A stretch of 64,000 nt of DNA, taken from contig JAXGMN010000012.1 of the NCBI GenBank assembly GCA_040768665.1, positions 124,001 through 188,000 of the forward strand, written 5' to 3'. The translations under genes were made by a program, and so were the position numbers. This document shows positions 59,472 to 64,000 of the stretch, in pieces (within the stretch, counting starts at the first letter, position 1; every line of letters begins with the position of its first letter). Below the pieces are notes generated by a model, which was given only the letters and a program-made list of their open reading frames with translations, ran no database searches and had not been told where the DNA came from. This stretch comes from JABWBD01 sp040768665. Its GTDB lineage: Bacteria > Planctomycetota > Planctomycetia > Pirellulales > Thermoguttaceae.

Positions 59472-59720
59472 ATGATCGAGGTTGCGTCTGAAAGCATCGC
59501 CTCGCGGGGCCCGCGAACTCTTAAGGTTCGGGCACAAAAGGCTCTTGAGAGTAGCCCTATTCACGAACTGCACGATCTGCGCGTCGAGCAGTACAGTGAT
59601 GTGCTGGCTATCTCCGGGACCGTGTCCAGCTTCTATCATAAGCAACTCGCGCAGGAAATCATCCGCGGTATCTGCAAAAACCTTGACGTCGAATTGGTGA
59701 ATTCCATTCAGGTTCTTTAG
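59472..59720 (+). CDS. Small BON-domain protein (first of a tandem pair)
   Basis: 82 residues from the ATG at 59472; AAGGAAAGG lies about 16 bases upstream. The BON pattern is RAQKALESSPIHELHDLRVE, then VLAISGTVSSFYHKQLAQEI and NSIQVL at the end. Proteins of this type bind lipid or ligands, but this one lacks a signal peptide, so it may be cytoplasmic. It is paralogous to the next gene: both have LRVE, (I/L)-x-G-x-(V/C)-S-x-YY/FYxKQ-A and end N-x-I-x-V. The function is unknown. Confidence 0.8.
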   Translation: MIEVASESIASRGPRTLKVRAQKALESSPIHELHDLRVEQYSDVLAISGTVSSFYHKQLAQEIIRGICKNLDVELVNSIQVL

Positions 59721-59859
59721 GTCCGACGTGCGGCCGAAATCCGGTCCGTGGCGTTTCAGCGGGATCCGAAAGGAGACCAGGGAGGGCTCCTCTATTCGCC
59801 CTTTTGCCAGGCTGCCTTGGCAGGGATGCTTCCCAGGAACTGGCCAGGAGTGTGCCATC

Positions 59860-60141
59860 ATGGATGTGACCCCGGGTGCCGAGTGGTTGCCTTCCGCATC
59901 GAACCGTGAGCATCCGTTGCCGGAAACGCTGGAGGAAGCCGAGAAACTTGCCGCGTCGATCGAGCAGGCAGTCTGGCGCGAAACGAGTGGGCGAGTCCGC
60001 GACCTTCGCGTCGAGGTGAACCGGCAAGGGATCTTTCTTACCGGCCGCTGCAGCACCTACTACGCCAAGCAGATTGCGCAACAGGCGGTGATGGCGTTTC
60101 CCGGGAGCAGGCGGCTGACGAATCGAATCGAGGTCGTCTGA
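59860..60141 (+). CDS. Small BON-domain protein (second of a tandem pair)
   Basis: 93 residues from the ATG at 59860 (AGGAG ten bases upstream). After an acidic start (MDVTPGAEWLPSASNREHPL) comes the BON part VRDLRVEVNRQGIFLTGRCS, TYYAKQIAQQAVMAFPG and LTNRIEVV. It is paralogous to the gene just upstream, from which it is separated by 139 bases, and is probably co-transcribed. It ends four bases before the stop of a convergent Ser/Thr kinase gene, so the two messages overlap at their 3' ends. Confidence 0.8.
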   Translation: MDVTPGAEWLPSASNREHPLPETLEEAEKLAASIEQAVWRETSGRVRDLRVEVNRQGIFLTGRCSTYYAKQIAQQAVMAFPGSRRLTNRIEVV

Positions 60142-60145
60142 CCTG

Positions 60146-62428
60146 CTATGGATTCGTTGGCGGCCGTGGAGGGGCGGATTCCTCAGTTGTCGAGGTTGCG
60201 TCTGCCGGAACTCTCGTCGCAGGAGGAAGTTGGTCTCCCGGTGGTGTTGCCGACGGCGCAGGCTCCGTGGGCGCGGATGCCGGCGACTCTACCTTCGATG
60301 TGGGAGCGGGGGCGACCTGCGGAACGGCGGCATTCGGGCTGAACAGCCACAACGCGAGCGCGTTTGCTATCACCACGCCCAGCATCGCTCCGACGAAGAC
60401 GAGGATCGGAATCCGATACTCATGGATTAAGCTCTTCAGCGAGCGGGATCCTGAACTCGAGTGGGGCGACGAGTGCGAAGGAAAGGATGGCTGCGCATAG
60501 GAAGATGCGAAGCTAGGATGGGCTCCCGACCCTTCCGGCATATGCTCCATCGCCTTCGCTCGGGCATGGAGTGCCGAAAGATTCGAGCCCATAGAGAAGT
60601 GCGACAGCGCGTCGACCACTTCTGCCGGAGTTGCATATCGTTTCTTCGGCGATTTCGCCATCATGCGGTCAATCACCGCCGCAAGTTCCGGATGCACGTC
60701 CTTGCGGATCAGGCCCACGGGCCGTGGAGTCTTATCCGAGTGCGCCATAAGTTTCTGGACCGCCGTGCGGTACTCCGGTCCGGTGAAAGGCGCAAACCCG
60801 GTGAGCAGCTTGTAGAACGTGCAACCAAGACTGTAGATGTCCGCGCGAATGTCCACACGCCGACTGTCGGTAACCTGCTCCGGAGCCATGTAGTCGGGCG
60901 TGCCCATCGCCTGCCCCGTACCCGTGACCTCTTCGTCTCCCATATCCATTGCGAACCGAGCCAGACCGAGATCGCAGAGCTTGACACATCCGTGGCGGGT
61001 GACCATCAAATTCGACGGCTTGATGTCGCGATGGACGAGACCGTGCTCGTGAGCCGCTTGTAGGCCGGCCGCCGCTTGGCGAATGATCTCGGCGGCATCC
61101 GCGACGGCCAGTGGACCGACATGCCGCACGACGTCGCTCAGTTCCATTCCGTCCACGTACTCCATGACGAGGAACCGCGTGCCGCCGATCTCCCTGGCAT
61201 CCATCGCCCGCACGACATTCGGGTGATCGACCGCCCCGACCGCGCGCATCTCACGGTCAAACCGGGCGATCGCTTTCTGATCCCGTAGGTGGACCGGCGA
61301 GAGGGCCTTGAGCGCTACCTCGCGACCCAGGCGGAGATGTTTCGCACGGTACACCGCCCCCATACCCCCTTCGCCGAGTTTCTCAATCAATTCGTACTCG
61401 CCAAGCTGGGTATTCGCGGGCGGGTAAGCCGGTTGCGATAGAAAGCTGACGCCGCTTGGCACCGTTCCTCCCCCCGGGCTTGCCGAGGAGTTTGGAGTCG
61501 TCATCCCCAGCGGACCTGAACCGAACGAGCCCGAGCCTTGTGGTCCGGAACCGAAAGAGCCGGGTTCCTGGGGAGCTTGTGATCCGTAAGGAAAGACCGG
61601 ACCAGCCCCTGCGGAGGCAGGGAATTGCTGAGGGCTAGACGCATAGGGACCTGAGCCGTACTGGGCCGGTGGCTGAGGATTAGAAGGGTACGGACCGGAC
61701 CCGTACTGCCCGGAAGCGTGCGGATTGGGCCCGTAGGCGCCCGGATTCTGTGGATTAGGGGTGTAGGGACCGGGATTCTGAGGACTGAGCCCGTAAGGGC
61801 CGGGACTCTGTGGATTGGGCCCGTAAGGGCCGGGATTCTGCGGACCAGGGCCGTAGGGGCCCGGACTCTGGTTAGGGTTATAGGGACCGGGACTCTGCGA
61901 TGAGGGCGGAAATGGGCCGGGAGGCTGCGGGCCCGATCCGTAACCGCCGGAGCCGTAACCTCCAGAACCGTACGCTCCGGATGGATAAGAGTTGGGTCGA
62001 TAGGGAGCGGGGGCCTGAGGCGGGGCGTTTTGAAGACTATGGCTGCCTGAACCCAGCGGCGGCGCACCGTAGGCGCCGGATTGGTACGTGCCGGAAGGGA
62101 AAATCCCCGAAGGTGGCGGTGGGGGAGCGACGCCCGCGAGACGCGCCTGCATCACGAGGCGCAAATGATGGTCGTAGGCCGCTTTACGGTGCGCGCTAAG
62201 CAGACATACCCGAGCTCGCGACATCTCGTTCAGCAAGCGTTGCGAGGACTCTGCATTCGGACCAGTCTGAAAACTCCGCACGTGAGCCATCTGCCGATCC
62301 GCGGCATTCTGGATCACCTCGACATTGTCTTCGAACGGCCGAAGGCCCATCAGCCGATAGTGATCAGGCGGCTGCTCTTCCGGCGGTATTGCAAGCCAAG
62401 TGTAATACGGGTCGAAATCGCCGGGCAT
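60146..62428 (-). CDS. Membrane-anchored Ser/Thr protein kinase with J-domain-like N-terminus and Pro/Gly repeats
   Basis: 760 residues. Residues 1-85 form the planctomycete J-domain-like part (DPYYTWLAIPPEEQPPDHYR, NEMSRARVCLLSAHRKAAYD). Residues about 90-340 are Pro/Gly/Ser/Tyr-rich with ten-residue repeats of the NPGPYGPNPQ type. The kinase domain spans about 343-608: EKLGEGGMGAVYRAKHLRLG, REVALKALSP (Lys), HEHGLVHRDIKPSNLMVTRH (catalytic Asp), VKLCDLGLARF (DLG for DFG) and GTPDYMAPEQVTDSRRVDIR. A membrane helix follows at about 671-697 (IPILVFVGAMLGVVIANALA), then a Pro/Ala-rich tail outside. All catalytic residues are present. The lack of an extracellular fold suggests the tail only anchors it. 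Confidence 0.95.
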   Translation of the reverse strand: MPGDFDPYYTWLAIPPEEQPPDHYRLMGLRPFEDNVEVIQNAADRQMAHVRSFQTGPNAESSQRLLNEMSRARVCLLSAHRKAAYDHHLRLVMQARLAGVAPPPPPSGIFPSGTYQSGAYGAPPLGSGSHSLQNAPPQAPAPYRPNSYPSGAYGSGGYGSGGYGSGPQPPGPFPPSSQSPGPYNPNQSPGPYGPGPQNPGPYGPNPQSPGPYGLSPQNPGPYTPNPQNPGAYGPNPHASGQYGSGPYPSNPQPPAQYGSGPYASSPQQFPASAGAGPVFPYGSQAPQEPGSFGSGPQGSGSFGSGPLGMTTPNSSASPGGGTVPSGVSFLSQPAYPPANTQLGEYELIEKLGEGGMGAVYRAKHLRLGREVALKALSPVHLRDQKAIARFDREMRAVGAVDHPNVVRAMDAREIGGTRFLVMEYVDGMELSDVVRHVGPLAVADAAEIIRQAAAGLQAAHEHGLVHRDIKPSNLMVTRHGCVKLCDLGLARFAMDMGDEEVTGTGQAMGTPDYMAPEQVTDSRRVDIRADIYSLGCTFYKLLTGFAPFTGPEYRTAVQKLMAHSDKTPRPVGLIRKDVHPELAAVIDRMMAKSPKKRYATPAEVVDALSHFSMGSNLSALHARAKAMEHMPEGSGAHPSFASSYAQPSFPSHSSPHSSSGSRSLKSLIHEYRIPILVFVGAMLGVVIANALALWLFSPNAAVPQVAPAPTSKVESPASAPTEPAPSATPPGDQLPPATRVPADATSTTEESAPPRPPTNP

Positions 62429-62910
62429 AAAGGTCCCCGCGTGTGTTTGGGAGTTGCCAGCGGCGTGTGTCGCTTATGCCTCTTCTCGATATGGAGGGGG
62501 CTCAGCCGGGCAACGCAAACAACGACACAAGAGTAATCGCGAAAAGAATCCTCGTGCTGACTCTCCGCTCCGCTCGCGTCGAGCTCTTAAGCTCAGCTCA
62601 GCACCACTCTGTCCCTTATTCCTTCTCAGTCTAGATAAGGACTCCATCCGCTGCAAGCCCCCAAACGGATCGGGTGCCCGGGAATTGGGCGTTGTGGGGG
62701 AGGACAAACGGGTTGTATCGGCCGTAGGAGGAGATGGCTCACTGGCGGGAACTCAGCTGTCCTGGTTAGATACCCGGCCGGGATTCGCACGCATTCCCCC
62801 TCTTTTTTCCGGAGCCTAACCGGAAACAGGGCAGGCACCCTACACCTTGTATGGTTTTCCATTTTGAACACACAACATCCGAGAGCCAGTCCCCGTTTCC
62901 GCACAGCCTC
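62429..62910. other. 482-bp intergenic region upstream of the kinase gene
   Basis: It lies between the kinase start and the 3' end of the esterase gene on the same strand. I see no coding frame with an RBS or family pattern, no clear promoter and no repeat. The kinase promoter should lie here. Confidence 0.4.
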
Positions 62911-64000
62911 TCAGTCCGCGCGAGTGCTTTCGCTACTCTGCCGCTCGGGTGACAGTAAGTGGGTTGCCGTGGCTTCCGCCGGTTTCAGGTGGGTGTCCAG
63001 CCAGGCGTACATCAGTGCGCGAGATTCGTTTGCCACCGAATGGCCCCGTCCGTGCACGTAAAACGCGAGGTTCTGCGGGACCTTCTCCAGTTCATAGATG
63101 TCCATGATCTTCATTAGCATCAGCACCCGCTGACGCTGCGTGAGCGGCACGCCATCGTTCAACCCCGAGAGGTCCAGAAAGGCGCGTGGCGCGATCAGTG
63201 CGATGATCTCGTGGAAATCGATCGCCGGCAGCTTGCCCACGAGCAGTCCCGGTCGGATGGGCTTGAAGTAGACGTACCATTGATCGCGGGCCCATGCTTC
63301 GACATTGGGATTGTGGCGGAAAAAGGATCCGCCGCAATTGCATACGGCAGCCTTTATGCGATCGTCGTAGGCGGCCAGGAAAATCGTGCCGTGCCCGCCC
63401 AGCGAATGCCCCAGGGCTCCAATCCGGTCGGGATCGACCTCCGGCACCGACTCGATCACGTCGATCGCGATGGAGTGCTCGTAGGTGAACTTGCCGACTG
63501 CCGTCCACTCGGGATGCTTTTCGTAGAATCGCGAAGTGTCGTACGGCCCTTCCTTCGGAACACGGTGGCCAGCGACGAAGTGATCGGGCGCAATGACCAC
63601 GTACCCGCGACGGCAAAGATGGTCGAGGTACGCCTTATCCGGGTTGTCGACAAGCCCCGCGGCCCTCTCTTTTCCTTGAGGGAACGTCCCGTGCAAGGCT
63701 ACCACGGCGGGCGCTTTGCCTTTGATATTCAGCGGAATGCCGAGGTAGGCATGTGCCCGCTCGTCGGGTTCCACCTGGTAGCTGATCAGACGCCGAACGT
63801 AGACGTTGTCCACAACGACCGCTTCGTGCCGCTCAAGCTGCAAAGGCGGCCTGTTCGGCTTTCGATCGTCACGAATCAGCTCCAGGTAACGTTTCTTCAG
63901 CACCTCGCGCCGCTCGCGCCAGGCTTCCCTCGATCCGATCCCCTCGACAAGATCGTCCCACGACGACGTAATTTCCGGCGGATCGCCGCGCAACCGCTCC
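62911..64000 (-). CDS. Dienelactone-hydrolase/acetyl-xylan-esterase-like alpha/beta hydrolase, N-terminus beyond the window
   Basis: 363 codons are visible and the frame is open to the window edge, so the start lies outside; an internal TTG at 63993 is unlikely. The fold is clear: KAPAVVALHGTFPQGKERAA, RRGYVVIAPDHFVAGHRVPK, RIGALGHSLGGHGTIFLAAY with the nucleophile Ser, LDLSGLNDGVPLTQRQRV with the Asp, and FYVHGRGHSVANESRALMYA with the His. Related planctomycete proteins are exported and act on acyl groups of polysaccharides. Whether this one has a signal peptide cannot be seen. It ends 482 bases before the kinase gene. Confidence 0.9.
   Translation of the reverse strand, partial: ERLRGDPPEITSSWDDLVEGIGSREAWRERREVLKKRYLELIRDDRKPNRPPLQLERHEAVVVDNVYVRRLISYQVEPDERAHAYLGIPLNIKGKAPAVVALHGTFPQGKERAAGLVDNPDKAYLDHLCRRGYVVIAPDHFVAGHRVPKEGPYDTSRFYEKHPEWTAVGKFTYEHSIAIDVIESVPEVDPDRIGALGHSLGGHGTIFLAAYDDRIKAAVCNCGGSFFRHNPNVEAWARDQWYVYFKPIRPGLLVGKLPAIDFHEIIALIAPRAFLDLSGLNDGVPLTQRQRVLMLMKIMDIYELEKVPQNLAFYVHGRGHSVANESRALMYAWLDTHLKPAEATATHLLSPERQSSESTRAD

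Noticed and set aside
1..64000. tRNA, rRNA and riboswitches
   Set aside because: No TPsiC-type GGTTCGAATCC, rRNA block or known riboswitch core was noticed by eye; a covariance-model scan would be decisive.

Overview
The window is high-GC bacterial DNA and almost certainly comes from a member of the Planctomycetota, probably Pirellulales-like. The evidence is the gene content: a DUF1559 pseudopilin-type domain, three sulfatases, several PQQ-type beta-propeller proteins, a Ser/Thr kinase with the J-domain-like N-terminus seen in planctomycetes, Tat-exported Gfo/Idh/MocA and isomerase-like proteins, an ECF sigma/DUF6768 pair, and many palindromic intergenic repeats. I found no tRNA, rRNA or CRISPR array.

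Layout. (1) 1-7.6 kb is a decayed accessory island. It holds the 5' part of a helicase-associated (XPB N-terminal-like) gene, fragments of DUF262 (GmrSD-type) and DUF1016 (YhcG-type) genes, an intact overlapping three-gene operon of unknown function, the first codons of a large helicase, and serine-recombinase debris. A REP-associated tyrosine transposase (RAYT) element sits here with 28-bp inverted repeats, and an IS701-like element has inserted exactly into one of those repeats. (2) 7.6-19.5 kb is filled by only two overlapping genes, of 1132 and about 2833 codons. They encode paralogous exported modules; the larger protein also carries an internal DUF1559 domain and two in-frame 123-bp palindromic elements. 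(3) 20.2-21.1 kb is a toxin-antitoxin-like pair whose toxin gene is split by a fold-back MITE with a CTAG target duplication. (4) 21.3-30.9 kb holds an ADP-forming acyl-CoA synthetase followed by an acyl carrier protein, an N-terminally truncated PQQ protein behind an ECF sigma/DUF6768 pair, a frameshifted CocE-type hydrolase and a MASE3 hybrid histidine kinase. (5) 31-48 kb is a glycan and sulfate-ester region: three sulfatases, a DUF4838 protein, a ceramidase-like protein, a Tat-exported fucose-isomerase-like protein, an exported Gfo/Idh/MocA oxidoreductase, a GH127 enzyme and an exported nitrilase-fold protein. (6) 48-64 kb holds two PQQ-type propeller proteins, a coupled thiolase and dehydrogenase/hydratase operon, a flavodoxin-fold oxidoreductase, glycogen phosphorylase, APS kinase, two BON-domain proteins, a Ser/Thr kinase and a partial dienelactone-hydrolase-type esterase.

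How the genes may work together. The 31-48 kb block looks like a loosely clustered system for breaking down sulfated, arabinose- or fucose-containing polysaccharide outside the cytoplasm: sulfatases remove sulfate, GH127 removes beta-L-arabinofuranose, and the exported isomerase-like and dehydrogenase-like proteins act on sugars. The acyl-CoA synthetase, thiolase and HCDH/ECH genes could handle acyl-CoA intermediates. The two giant modules, the pilin-like domain and the propeller proteins belong to the elaborate planctomycete envelope, but their precise roles are unknown. All functions are inferred by recognising motifs by eye; no database search was run.
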